From NCBI GenBank assembly GCA_013407085.1, contig JACCGJ010016198.1, positions 62,001 through 126,000 of the forward strand: 64,000 bases of DNA, in the 5' to 3' direction. This stretch comes from Atriophallophorus winterbourni. Lineage: Eukaryota > Platyhelminthes > Trematoda > Plagiorchiida > Microphallidae. The notes under the pieces are model-generated. The model saw only the letters and a program-made list of their open reading frames with translations. It was not told where the DNA came from and did no database searches. Within the stretch, counting starts at the first letter, position 1. Each line of letters starts with the position of its first letter. The position numbers and the translations under genes are program-made. Shown here in pieces: positions 1 to 11,517 of this stretch.

Positions 1-181
1 ATAATCGTCACTAATGATTTTCAGTTGACACACGATTATTGGAATATCAGTAGCTGTCTGTTTTCTTTATTAGATGAAGCAAGACCATTTGCTAGGTTTA
101 AGGCAATATTTTGCCGTCACTGTTTTCCACTAAGTTTATTCACGATGTGGACACGATATTGGGAAGTTGATTTCGTTTTAG

Positions 182-484
182 GACCTTTCGCAAACTGGAA
201 GTACTTCTGACACTGCACCTGCTAAAAGAGCTCTGGAACTTTACATTCTCACAATTCAACATCGGTTGCAATCGAGAGCTCAGGTACTGATTGATCGTAA
301 AGAGTGTGCGCGATTGACACAAATGGTGGAAGATATCAAGCGATGGTTGAAAGAATCTGGCGGTAACAAATCCAACCAGGAATACGAGATGAAACTGGAC
401 TCCTTGCGCTCCGTGTCGGAACATTTCGAAGAATCGATGGATCAAGCCGAACAGGCCATAGAAAATTATGAAAAGCAATTGGCG
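182..484 (+). CDS. Gene A exon: spectrin-repeat-like helical segment
   Basis: This exon encodes 101 residues with no stop. The acceptor is a T-rich tract ending TTTTAG at 181, and the donor is GCG|GTATTT after 484. Its length is a multiple of three and both borders are phase 0, as in every other exon assigned to this gene. The middle reads as a long amphipathic helix with the Trp pattern of spectrin-repeat helix A (MVEDIKRWLKESGG), then a second helix rich in Glu and Gln (EQAIENYEKQLA). This suggests a rod-like cytoskeletal or nuclear-envelope linker protein of the spectrin/nesprin type. That family assignment is inference from helix pattern only. The gene enters from beyond the left edge, so its N-terminus is unseen. 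Confidence 0.75.
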
Positions 485-1551
485 GTATTTGTTTTGTCGT
501 TAAATTTATAGAACATTTGAGTTCGTTACTGTATATTCAAAATTAAAAACTAAAACAAAATATTACCGGTATCAATCTACCTTTGAAAGAAGAAGACGAA
601 AGTTTCAAAATGTGATACACTTATCACCCATAATCACTGTCCCTAGCCCATATTAAAACACAGTTTGCTGAAGTACTCTCGGTTAACTAGTAGTCGGTTT
701 TGATAAAGAAGTCAAAATAGTGTATAAATACTCGCACCTTTCCCTCACCTCTCCTCATTTTTACACAGTGAATAATTCCTGACTAACGTTCAGCTTCACT
801 GACTCGAATCCCATTTATATTCGGATTATACATTTTCAAATAACACATGCAACCACATTTATAATTCATTGACGATTGATGAATGACACATTTGAAATGA
901 AGAAGCCTCGGTATTTTTGGCATCTCCTGCTTTATGTTTATTCTCAAAATGTGGAATGGTTCTGGTATAACACTTGAATTATAAGACTTTTCTACGAGCA
1001 GGCCTTGCAGCTAAAATTCGATTAATGTCATTATTAAAACAGGCCAATAACGTTTGATGTGATTCGGAATGTATTCAATGTAACTCCGCTCGCTGTTTTC
1101 TTATTTGGTTGCTCAGTCTGATTTTCTTCTAAACTTTAAAAGAGTAACGAGATTTCTTTATTGTTAGTGAACTTTTCAACGAATTCTATGGCACGGTAAA
1201 TCCATGTGCCGCATACAGTAGAAAGTTGAGAAACACTTATTAAACACGTTTCATTTGATGTCTTACATAAATAATATCACTACATACAGATTTAACATGT
1301 ACTGTCTTGGACTCGACGGAGAATTAGTTGTCTTTTGCTAGTGACTTAGTAAATTTTGGGATCCGTTTCTCTTAGATAAAGAGCAGTCAGCAAAGATTGT
1401 GCTCGTTCGCAATTACACTGGGTTATGTGTGTTTAGATTGAAGAAGGAAACATAAGGTTTTAGTGAATGCAAATTTTCAAATAAGGCTGAGATTAATTGT
1501 TGCAGCGTGCTCGTGTAGCTCAAACATACGACCGTGGCACCGTGAACCTGA

Positions 1552-1571
1552 GAACGCCTGAGGAGGCGTTC
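1552..1571. repeat. Perfect 8-bp inverted repeat with GAGG loop
   Basis: GAACGCCT and its exact complement AGGCGTTC flank a four-base loop. It is GC-rich in AT-rich intron sequence. No T-run follows and no gene context gives it a role; it may be the remnant of a small structured repeat. Confidence 0.5.
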
Positions 1572-3689
1572 CCATTTGTTTACACGGTTCCTCGCAACAT
1601 GTCGAGATGAATTGGCTGGAATATATTAAGAACAGCTGAAAAGATTGTAAGCCAAATCTTAAACAACAAAATTATTCGTCCGAAAACGACTAGTTCGTGA
1701 TCTTTCATTGCCATGGCAAACATTTATATCGACCGAAACATTCAAGTAACAATACGCGACATTGATTTTTTTGTTTAATGGTTGATTTTTATTAGATCTG
1801 TTTCTATTTGGACGCTTGTATTGTAGAGCTTGATGAGAAATACCGAAATAGTTTCCTTCTTAATTATTTTGTTGACAATTAGGTGAAATTTTAGTTGAAT
1901 GTAATTTAATTTTTTGTCCACAAATTACTGCTTCTTGTCGCTATTCACAAAATTATTCAAGCTATTTTTTATATCTGCAAACGGGAATGGGAATATCATC
2001 TAGCTGCAGCGTGTATTTCGAGCGACTGCTTACAGGAATCAAAACGTTTTATTATTGTTTGAAAGGTGTTGGAAACAACTGACTGATTTGCGAATATAAA
2101 TATAAAGGATATTTAAAAGTTTAGCCGTTGCAGCCATAACAGAAGTTTGCCTCAATTAAAGTGTTCAAATTTGTCTGATTTTTCTACTGCCACGCTTTTT
2201 AAATCCTTCTTGAATTCAGTCCGCTTTCGTACATCGTTGTTTTTCACGACATCATCAATAAATTCGGTACGGATTTATTAAGCATCCAGATTTTCAGGTT
2301 ATATAGCATTTCTCTATGGGCATTGGGTACCTCTGATGTTAAAAACATACATTCCGCATTGCAGTTAATTTCTAATCACATTCGTTTATTAAGAATAGCC
2401 GACCGTCACGAGACGACATCTGACAGATTGTCCCTTCGTTTCAAGAGGGCGGTAGCTGTTGACTCGCCTCTGACGATCGCACCTGATCTGACCATAGCTA
2501 AATGGCATATTTTGAATTGCATTTTGACGGTAATCGGAATAAAATGTCATCAACTTTTTCGTTAACACATCATCAATTTTAGAATATTACACTGAATAAT
2601 CAGCCATCGTTACTGAAAGCTTTCGCTTTTTCGGATGCAATAAAATCCAAATGAAAAGCTTTGATGATGATTTTGAGAGCACACTGAAGTTCGGAATGAT
2701 CTGGAGCTGTCTTAAAAAAACAAAACGTTAGATTTTTCTATAGGTGGACACTGGAAACCTTTTCCAAATTTATGTAACCATATAACTGTGAAGATTTCAA
2801 ATGTTTACGAACTCAATCTACACCAAAAGATCTATTGTAAAATGTTATTCTTTGAGAACACTGTGGTGACACTGGAAAACACCTTTGATCTTCCAAAGAC
2901 AATTTAGCATGGTGCATCAAGATCAACTGTTGAATCACTTGAAATAAAAACCCTTTTAACGTATACGGTGGTGCACATTCAGTACAAAATTAACCTGGTT
3001 TCAAATTAACTTCGTGCATGGCACCAAAATTAACTGCGTTCACCGAAAAACACGAAACACAGGAGCTCGCTATCGCGAAATACTAACCGAACAAAATGTG
3101 ATATGGCCTAGATTCCTCATATCAAACTGTTCTCGAGTATAATGTTTGGGTTTGTATAGCTTAAACAACAGCGGTCTGTATGCTAAACTTGTAAAACAAT
3201 AAAACATTTCGGAAACATTTTATATTTTATATAAAATCGTCAAAATATTTGTTTCATAGTGAGAATTTGATGAGATCGAATGAAATATTTAAAATTAGTG
3301 CTACCAGTTATTCAGTCTAGTTTTAGTTTTCCATAAATGATATATGAGCGACTCATCGTGTAAACAAAGTGTAATATGCCTATGTGTTGCGTATGTGACT
3401 AGAATTCTCAAAATATTTTATTGGCGCGATTTGAGATTTGGGATTTCTTTTAAACAAGGTTCGTATGCATTCACTCATAATAAGGATGACCGTTAAACCG
3501 AAAAGTTATATAGGATCCTATCGATAGCATTTTTATATTTCACAGTGCACCAAGAAGTAACTGTTTGTTGAGGAATAATTATTTTTTTTTACATTTTTCT
3601 TTGTTTGGTCTTAGACTAATTAACTTCTGTTTGAAGGATTACTCAGAATAGCAATGGTGAGGAATTTTTAACCGATTTTAGAGTCCTGC

Positions 3690-3945
3690 CATTTACTCTG
3701 TACTTGTCTGTTTTACTTGGAACAGTTTACCTTCAACCGTTGCTCACTCCACTAGCTTGCATTAATTTAAAACGAAATTAGACGAACTTTTATTGCATAA
3801 TTCGTTTCCCGAACACTAATATATAGCTTAATCTACTTCCTTATCTTGTTTATACACTTACACTTCAATTTTTACCATGCTACGGTTGCTGTTAAGCTTG
3901 TTGCTTTTTAGACCATTAAAAACCTTGAATTACTTTGAATTCGAA
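3690..3945 (+). mobile_element. CR1-like LINE, 3'-terminal fragment
   Basis: This fragment closely matches the 3' end of the LINE at 55225-55480. Shared blocks include GGAACAGTTTACCTTC, CACTCCACTAGCTTGCAT and ACCATTAAAAACCTTGA. It holds only the last codons of the reverse transcriptase ORF (a frame reading Leu/Asp/Glu-rich to TTCGTTTCC) and the 3' UTR. It is a 5'-truncated dead copy, as is usual for target-primed insertion, and lies in a gene A intron. Confidence 0.75.
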
Positions 3946-4184
3946 AATACTTAAGTAAATTTTCCCTTTGTCATAATTTTCAGTAAATCAATTCTTTATT
4001 TCATTGCTAAACGTGTGTGTTCGTAACGTGCGCTCTCTCTGTTTTGGCCATTCTTGTTCGAAACGAATTTTCATGGTATATTATAAATTTGAAAAAGCAA
4101 AAGCCGTCAGTTGTATTCCTAAACTTTCTTATCCTCATCTTTTAAAAGCGTATTCGTCGAGTAATACAAACGGGCCAATACGAG

Positions 4185-4337
4185 GAAAACAACTTGACCA
4201 GTTATCAATTGAGTGAATTGAAAAAATTGGTAGACGAACGTGAAAATTGGCTTTCGTTCTGTTTGGACCAGTTGGAAGAAGATACGCAACAACAAAAGGG
4301 TTCATCTTCGGTGGAATTGCTACAAATGAAGACCAGA
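4185..4337 (+). CDS. Gene A exon: coiled-coil segment
   Basis: This exon encodes 51 residues, from GAA after the acceptor ATACGAG to AGA before the donor GTTAGT. It is phase 0 at both ends. The translation contains LKKLVDERENWLSFCLDQL, again a helix with a central Trp as in spectrin-type repeats, followed by a Gln-rich turn and a short Leu/Lys helix. An alternative acceptor at 4161 would break the reading frame, so 4185 is preferred. Confidence 0.7.
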
Positions 4338-5878
4338 GTTAGTCGTTTGCACATTCAGCCACGTTCACCTTGTTTCATTACGGTACACAGATCTAGATAA
4401 TAACGTAAGGCTTCCGCAGCATGATACGCGTCTTTATTCAGTCATCAAGTTTGTATCAACCAGCACTGAACGGTAAACAACTAATTTAAACAATTGCTCC
4501 GCTGTTACTCCAAATTTTATTATTGGCTCCGACAACTTACGTTCGTCGCTCACCTGATGCTAGGTTGCAGCATTTTAGTGGCTTTCATTCATCTTGCTAG
4601 GCCTACAAATTGGCCGTGCATACAATTAAGTTCTCTACACGTTTTTTTCTTTTTTCGTTAAATACTAACGCTATCTCTGAGCCAAATGCATCATTTTTTC
4701 GTATCGACTGAGACCAATTTTGGACGTGCAATTTTGAACGAATTACAAAGTGCTGAAAATTGTTGTCCCAAAACTTTTGGTTACGGCATTTGCTAAAAAA
4801 CTGGATCATATAAGGGAATTATCAATCAAGACGGACAAGACACATTGTTTAGTCGACAAATTTTAAATTGGTCTATTTAAAAAAAGGGTAAACGTATTTT
4901 AGCTGCTGAAAATTCGTGAGTACGAATAAAGCCAGTTTCTTTTTCTTCAAACTACCCGTCAATAAAATTACAATACAACGAACTAGTTTAGTTAGTGCAT
5001 AAACTCTGAAAGCCATTGTTTTGGTTTGCAAAGTTAAGCTAAATGTCTACATAACATCACGAGCAAATGAAGACGAACGAGTCATTCAAATCAGCTCCGA
5101 TGGAAACGACATATAATATATCAATTACACAAATTATTTGAAAAAAATATATGTATTGATTGGGCTGCTATCACAAAACACGGTTTAATTGATGGAAGTT
5201 AATTGTTTTTTCCAGCATTCACTGAATTTTAGAACAAAGATGTAGACTCAATTTTGGAAATTAAGGGTACCAAGCTTATGGCATATCTATGCAACACATA
5301 TTTTTCTTTATTGCATTCATCAGGCTTCAAAACGAACAGCTAGGTTAACGAAATGATTAAAGTTTCTTTGAAGATGTGCAACTATCTATTTACAAGTTTT
5401 CAAAACTAAATATTAAGCGTTTGTTTATTATTCAGTGCTGCTGTAGATCGGCAAATAACCAACTTAATATGTACAAAATACTCTTTCTTTTAACCAATTG
5501 ATAGAATGCACAGATCTGGTGAAGTTACACTGCAAAAGTGGTGCATCTTATAAATCTGATAGTAAGATCTGTTTATCTAGATTCCATATTTTGATCGGTT
5601 ACACAGCCAATCGTGTTTAACAAAGTATTTATAATATTACTTAGTTAGCTTTACTATTTCATATTGCCATTGCATAATACCCACCGCTGCCTTTCAATTA
5701 ACGCAATAACGATGTGAATGTTAACTGATTTTCATATAAATATTAAATTTTTGCCTTTTGCAAAATGCCTACTTACCAATGTTAACATTTAGCTAGCTTA
5801 CAGTTGCTGCATATGTAAAAATGCAACAAATATCATTCAATACCATTGTTGTGTGACTGTCCGTAATGTTTCTTCCAG
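4338..5878 (+). other. Gene A intron
   Basis: No gene is seen. At 4903-4945 there is a LINE/SINE 3'-tail motif (GCTGAAAATTCGTGA, ACGAATAAAG, then a TTC-rich stretch) like the one at 61153-61211. The rest is AT-rich and I find nothing supportable in it. Confidence 0.5.
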
Positions 5879-5947
5879 GAAATCGATATGATCTTCAAGG
5901 ACATTGTCTCAAATCGCCAAAGACAAATATCTACTTCTGAATCCAAG
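5879..5947 (+). CDS. Gene A exon, 69 nt
   Basis: This short exon encodes 23 residues and is bounded by a strong acceptor (GTTTCTTCCAG) and the donor AAG|GTAAGA. It is phase 0 on both sides. The sequence starts EIDMIFKDIVSNRQRQ, an amphipathic helix that could continue the rod of the upstream exons. Length and frame fit the all-symmetric exon pattern of this gene. Confidence 0.75.
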
Positions 5948-6521
5948 GTAAGAAATGCTTTTGAATTTCTTACCAACAGATCCTGTTCTGGAAAGTTAAA
6001 ACTTTGTGCTTGCTTGAAATGTAACAGAGATCGTCGTCTAGATTATTTGTTGCATGATGATAACTATATTTCTGTTTTTGTGTTGCGGTTGAAGACAATA
6101 AGTTGAGGATCCGTGAAATTAGAAAATGGAAATTCAGTCTCTGTTCAACTAGTTACCTCGAGTGAAATATTGCTGCGAATTTATGGTCTATTCGTCGCCG
6201 TGTTTTAGCATACCAGTTAGTTATCCAAAGTAGCCTCAAAATTCAATCGATGATGTTGCAGTAGACGCTAAGTGAGAAATTATTCCTTCCAAACCAAATA
6301 GAATAATGCATTGAAAAACAAGAGGACAATGCAATCAACAGTTGAATGAAATTTACATTCATTGTCAACACAGATAGAGGGCTGACACGTAAAATCTTGG
6401 CAGCCTTTGTTCGACATGTTGGTGTTCGGTTTTGATGCGATTCACCGTTTAATCGGTATGCCGATGTTTGTTAACATCAACTTTAATAGTAGAATTGAGT
6501 TTCTTCTTTTTAAATTTATAG

Positions 6522-6587
6522 GAAGATGCGCCTGAGAATCTTCCATCCGATGATCACCAATCAAGCCACGTCACGTTCCAACAATCG
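6522..6587 (+). CDS. Gene A exon, 66 nt, acidic linker
   Basis: This exon encodes 22 residues between the acceptor AAATTTATAG and the donor TCG|GTAAGT, phase 0 at both ends. It is rich in Glu, Asp, Ser and His and looks like a disordered linker rather than helix. The near-consensus donor supports it strongly. Confidence 0.75.
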
Positions 6588-7756
6588 GTAAGTTTCTTGC
6601 AAATTTGATAGATCACATAAATTTCACGATGTCCATTATTCAAGTTCGGTTTTATTTTCAATCAACCACATACACAAATGTAAAAATCTCTTGTTGAATT
6701 TTAGTATTTGTTTTCACGTTGTATGCTCTCGTTTTCCGCTGTATTGTCCCAATGCTGTCATCTACAACCAGACGAAGGTTGACTGAAATCAGACTGTTTA
6801 CTTTTACTTGTTTGATTTTGTTTAATCTTGCTTGCATTTTATTCCACCAGTTTAGATGGCTTTGGCGTTCGAGAATATTAGTACGCATTTTTATACCAAT
6901 GCTAATCTCCGTTGATTAAGTTTGGAACCCGTTGAAATACTTAAGCATCGCCCTTCGGGATAAAGGTATTTCGATGTGCTTGCGTCTGTTAGTACTGGAA
7001 CGAACAATCGGAAACCGAAAAAATTATTGAGAATAGGATTATTATTGAATTTCCGTAAAATAGCTGGAACTGGGTCGAACGTGATATAGAGTGAAAAATT
7101 GTCATTTAAACGATCAGGCGTATCGATCTTGTCGGAGTTCACAGAATATCGATTGTTTATGTGAGTTAACTAAAGTACTCGTATAAAACAGTAACGTAAT
7201 GGAAGGCTATTTCATACTCCCAATGATGATCATTAAATTTGATGATGCTAATGATGACCATCATACGATTAAAACAAAATGTTTCAAGAGAAAATGTGAT
7301 AAATGCAATACGTTGAGAATGAATTGTTTATCGAATTCTACTGTAGTATGCTTTAAAAAAATGGAATTTAAAAACACGGGGTTTACTGTAACGAACTTGG
7401 GTTTAAACGCCAACGTATCTAAGCATAGATAGGTTTATTTAATACCCGAACATCTTTTAAGATTACGTGTTGAAACAGATTGCATTAGACTGGGGAACAT
7501 ATAGATGGTCACTTAAGAGCCACTCTTGACGGCACAGCAAAAGCTGTTAGCAGAACGACGGTAGTAATCTATGCATTTCTCATTCATCTAACACAAAAAT
7601 AAGATTTCATGCTGCTCTCCTGCAAATCCATCTGTGAAAACGACGTGAGAAAATAGAACATTAAAGTAGAATAATCTAGAGTTAACCTCGGATTCGCTTA
7701 GTTAAATCTCTCCAACGCTGACTCAATTGTGGCGTATTCACTTCCATCTTGTACAG
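6588..7756 (+). other. Gene A intron
   Basis: This intron runs from GTAAGT to TTGTACAG. Small open frames on both strands have no splice support or recognisable motifs. I see no other feature. Confidence 0.5.
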
Positions 7757-8029
7757 CATTCCTCCGGGCGAAACGACGACACAGCTGTCGAGAGTGATTT
7801 AGGCCATATCGATTCCCTGCCAGAGAAAAGATCATATGATACGGCTGGTTTGGAATCAGATAGTAATAAAACTACTGATGCCGTTTTATCGCAAATCGCA
7901 CTTGAAGATAATGAGGAGGTGCTAGAGCTCGAACCGGTTCGATTTGGACCAGTCCAACCGACGCTTGTTCTCCGGGTTGCTATTCTCGAACCTTTTGAAA
8001 TGAGAGAAATGCCTCGATCGGCTTCTTCG
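7757..8029 (+). CDS. Gene A exon: acidic low-complexity segment, GC donor
   Basis: This exon encodes 91 residues after a strong acceptor (CTTCCATCTTGTACAG). The product is acidic and Ser/Thr/Asp-rich (DSNKTTDAVLSQIALEDNEE), then has a short hydrophobic strand (QPTLVLRVAILEPFEM). The only phase-0 donor that keeps the exon to its full open length is TCG|GCAAGT, a GC-type donor matching the consensus for GC-AG introns. Canonical GT choices inside it (GAG|GTGCTA, CGG|GTTGCT) are weaker and would cut the exon short. No domain recognised. Confidence 0.65.
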
Positions 8030-8499
8030 GCAAGTACACGTTGTGTTTGTGTTTGTTTAACAACAGTCTAGCTAATAACATACGGTGATTCAAAATCCTG
8101 GGTGATCCGTTAATATACCCGGTACAAACTTGAAAGGTAAACGGAGCACATAGCCGTCCCAGCAAATATTGTGAGTTGCTAACAGCGGCCATGCTTATTT
8201 AGATAACAGAGCTCACGAAATTCGCCATATAGTAATCTTCTTTTCTGTGAATAAACTAGCGGTAGCCTTAGTTTAGTTTTCCTATTTCAGCATACGATGT
8301 GAATTTTCCGACCTTTTAATACACATCCATATCTAACAGAACAGCAATTATCCTACTCTTATATTGTCAATGATTTTTTCGTAAGGTTATTCACCACACA
8401 AACAATCATTGAATGTGAGGATTAAACGAATCTCCAGGTTATTTGTGGTACATATATTGTCAACTTTGACGAATGTGAAAGCATGCAAAATGTCACAAG

Positions 8500-8680
8500 A
8501 TGTTTTTGTGTCCACTCATCAGTACCAAGTCTTTCGAAATATTCACAAAGCTTATCACAACGGTTCACATTGGAAGCACTGGACTCGAGTTTCGCTCTTA
8601 CTAGAGCTCATCAGCAGTGCATATCCTGTCTCGGGTCTGACTCGAACCCAGGAAATTCACCGCTTGACCGATCGCGATTA
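8500..8680 (-). mobile_element. Family 1 SINE with tRNA-like promoter and hammerhead
   Basis: Read on the - strand, this copy starts with a pol III B-box-like GGTTCGAGTCA (8648-8638). A weaker A-box-like CGGTCAAGCGGT lies just upstream (8670-8659). The hammerhead (8620-8576) comes next, followed by a tail containing TGAATATTTCGAAAGACT. The same order and tail recur at 14.28-14.49 kb (+) and, decayed, at 50.08-50.22 kb (-). A tRNA-type promoter followed by a hammerhead is the known layout of schistosome SINE-like repeats; kinship to those is inference. The copy is antisense to gene A, inside an intron. The A-B box spacing is shorter than in a tRNA. Confidence 0.7.
8576..8620 (-). ncRNA. Type I hammerhead ribozyme, complete core
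   Basis: On the - strand: stem I 5' arm GCACTG (8620-8615), core CTGATGA (8614-8608), stem II GCTC / loop TAGTAA / GAGC (8607-8594), core GAA (8593-8591). Stem III is AC / loop TCGA / GT (8590-8583), the cleavage base is C8582 (a GUC site), and the stem I 3' arm is CAGTGC (8581-8576). All invariant core bases are present, and stems I (6 bp) and II (4 bp) are perfect. Stem III has two pairs closed by a tetraloop; it can also pair intermolecularly through self-complementary ACTCGAGT. This is the best-preserved ribozyme in the window. Cleavage is predicted, not shown. Confidence 0.88.
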
Positions 8681-9794
8681 AGTCTTCATGAATGTTACTT
8701 GAGTTTACATCAATTAGCTTGATTACCGTAGAATATCAAAGAACGGAAGTCGAGAGAAGCGACTCAAACGTGTGCTTAAGGTTAAAACTTATACAACGTT
8801 GTCGTTAAAATTTAAGCACTTCGTTTCCATTTTGAAAAGTTGAAGCACTGTGCCACCAGAGCTCGTTCTAGCCTTGATTTATTTCAAAATTAATTATTCG
8901 AAAACAACGGAAAAGGGAATTTAAGCAGGATAGGTTATCAGTAATGAGTTGTTGGCCATCGCTAGATTCAAGATGCCAGAATACTATGATTTGTGTCGCT
9001 TTGCTGAACCCCCTTAACGCTCAATACTGAACATTTCGACAAGTTCAGGCCTTTGATCCTGATGTAATTTAGATTGATCCACCGTAACTAGCTCTGATTC
9101 ATTAGGGTTCTATCTTATCAACACTACTCTTCTTTTGATTTAGCCAACTAAAATTCTGTTATGGTTGAATATTTTTATAGTGACATTTGAATGGCGCGGA
9201 AAATTTTATTTGTTTTTATGAACCTCAATATATTTTGATTAGTTAAAATCAATAGCACTCCAATTGGTTTCGATTGCATCAGGCTGAGGAATCTCAGTCT
9301 TTTGCACTGTATTGAGACATAGGTTTGGGATTACTTTTTGTTTGTAGCGCTTCATTAAAATATCGTTGAAAAAGCGAAACTTGAAACGAATTCTGTAAAT
9401 GTTCTATCTGGTAATCAAATCATCGGCAATCTACCGCTGATAGTGAAGCTGACAGTTGAAATATTTTCACTCTACTCGGAAGATACGAAAAATGTACTTT
9501 CAAAGTGAGAACGTGAATCTATAAACAATTTTTGACGCCAATCTACCTGTGATGTATTTTACGTTGATTTGTCAGATGGATTTGAGAGACAGCTGTAAAC
9601 CTTTGGTTGGGGATTTTCAACTAAGGGTTCTGGTGTTTCAGTGGCATATACGCTCTATTCGAGCAGGAATATGCGAGTTATATCACACTAAAGTGCACAT
9701 TCTGAGAATGACATGGTTAAGCTCAATTGTCCAACCCGCCATTAAGTTAAACTCGCCTAATATGGTAAAATTTATTAGTCCAGAATCCAATACG

Positions 9795-9860
9795 CGCTTG
9801 GTAATTTGGCATAGCGGAAATGGCAACTGATAATCTAGGTTCGAATCCCACAGTGCTTGC
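9795..9860 (+). repeat. tRNA-like SINE head with A and B boxes
   Basis: TGGCATAGCGG (9807-9817) fits the pol III A box and GGTTCGAATCC (9838-9848) fits the B box exactly. Spacing between them is shorter than in a tRNA and no acceptor stem forms, so this is not a functional tRNA gene. CACAGTGCTTGC after the B box resembles the sequence just 3' of the hammerhead in family 1, so it could be a SINE copy that lost its ribozyme; that link is tentative. Confidence 0.5.
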
Positions 9861-11169
9861 AAATTTCTGGAAATTTTGCTTAATCAGATCTCTGCCGAAC
9901 CCAAGTGTAGAATATGCTAGGTGCATCAGCCTTGCACCTTGCCGAGTTGGTGAGATTGTTTTGCTTATATAGCTTCGTGTTAAAGACATCACATGATAAC
10001 AAAGAATATATAAACGGTAATTCTACTGCAGCCGTAACTTATCAACTAAAGTAAACAAGTTACGATGCATTGCGAAATATGTGTCAAAGCGCATCATTTA
10101 GTTCATTAACTTGATTGTAAATGACTGTGTTAACAGAGAAATCTATCTAGTGATGTTTTATTATTGTCACACAGCTTCTGTCAAAAACATTACCTCCGGT
10201 TTTCAGCTGAGAAATTGGTGTTGATATAACAAAAACATGGGTTCGAACTCCAGGAAAGAAAACATGCTCGTACTCGTTGTTTTTATTCCAACGAAAGATC
10301 TCATTGAATTTGTATTAGAGATCACTGTCCAAAAAGTTACTTGTTTAGATATTTCAAAGATTTTTCAATAAATCATGGCCAATTCTAAAGCCCCACTAAA
10401 GTGTTAATTTTCATGAAAGCAGTATCCTAATAGGGCGCTAATTACTGGGTATAAAATTTGACTTTTAATGATGCGACCTTTCATTATTCTGTACAGGAAT
10501 ATAATCATATGTTTTGATTGGTAATTAAATACCTCTGACACCTCAAACGCTTTTGACCACAAATATTGTAGAATTATATGCTGATCCACTGACTTTTGTC
10601 GTTTTGTTAATTATATAGCGCATTTTAACACACCTCCTCTATAATGTCTGCACAATGAAAACTTATCCTTTTCCCGAAATAATAATACCATAATCGCAGT
10701 TTAACTGAAAGAGCTTTGGCACAACCAGGCTAGTAAATCGGATATGAGATATAAGGGTGTCAGATCTATAGCACTTTTCACTGCTTGAGAACATTTATTA
10801 TAGTCAGGACAAACCCTGATTTTCAATAATAATTAATTAAATTTTGTTTGCTGAAAATTCGTGTAAAAGTATACAGTTGTTTTGTTATAGTCTTCTCTTT
10901 ATTCACGGTTTATTTTTGATGTGTAGCAAACATCATAATTTATTAGATAGATTACACAGCTGATAACGCCGAGAACGAAATTGTGACCAGGATTTCGAGA
11001 GAGATTAGGTACAGTTTGACAACATGTTAAACGACACTTTGTTCTTTATTGTGTATTCAACGTGAGATTCTCAGCTTTGCTAATAATACAATTTTATTGC
11101 ACAATTACCCAGCAATAATTCAGGCTCAAGCAATATATGTAATCTGTTTGGTTTGTTCTTGTTTCGTAG

Positions 11170-11517
11170 ACACCCATACCACAAATATCAGCTTCAACCA
11201 CACCGAGTGTAGGTCCCGCATCTCAAGAGTCCAACAACGTCGAATCGAAATTTTCAGACTTCTACTCGACCGTGGATGGTGAAACTGAATCTCGATTGGA
11301 ACAACACCGTCAACAAGAGCTACACCATCAGCATCATCAAAAACAACATGAACAGCTAGAAAGCGAACAACATTATCAGAATGGTGACGCGTTGGAGCGC
11401 AGGATTACTATTATTCGAGCGCCTGAGGCCGAGAATCATTCCCCGTCACAACAGAGATTGTATAACACATACGTGTCGCATAACGGAATGCTTATCACGC
11501 GTGTGGATCGTCCATCG
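11170..11517 (+). CDS. Gene A exon: His/Gln-rich segment
   Basis: This is the largest exon of the gene at 116 residues, from the acceptor TTTCGTAG to the donor TCG|GTATGT, phase 0 both ends. It begins with a Ser/Thr/Pro-rich stretch (TPIPQISASTTPSVGP), then a very polar His/Gln-rich run around QQELHHQHHQKQHEQLESEQ, then a more ordered part with ITIIRAPE and TYVSHNGMLITRVDRPS. The middle is likely a disordered or polar coiled region. No known domain recognised. Confidence 0.75.

Larger units (their letters stand above)
485..4184 (+). other. Gene A intron, about 3.7 kb
   Basis: This is non-coding sequence between two phase-0 exons. It contains a short perfect hairpin at 1552-1571 and, near its 3' end, a LINE 3'-terminal fragment at about 3690-3945, both listed separately. 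I see no other supportable feature. The short open frames here have no splice sites that keep phase. Confidence 0.6.
8030..11169 (+). other. Gene A intron, probable GC-AG type
   Basis: This intron runs from GCAAGT to TTTCGTAG. It holds the family 1 hammerhead SINE (about 8500-8680, - strand) and a tRNA-like SINE head (9795-9860), listed separately. At 10846 there is a LINE tail motif (GCTGAAAATTCGTG). Nothing else is recognised. Confidence 0.5.

Noticed and set aside
8505..8520. CTGATGAG on the - strand in the SINE tail
   Set aside because: Followed by TGGACACAAAAAC with no GAAA or cleavage site; the 14.4 kb copy reads TTTATGAG there. It is tail sequence, not a second ribozyme.
9807..9848. 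tRNA gene
   Set aside because: A and B boxes are good, but spacing is too short and no cloverleaf or acceptor stem forms; listed as a SINE head instead.
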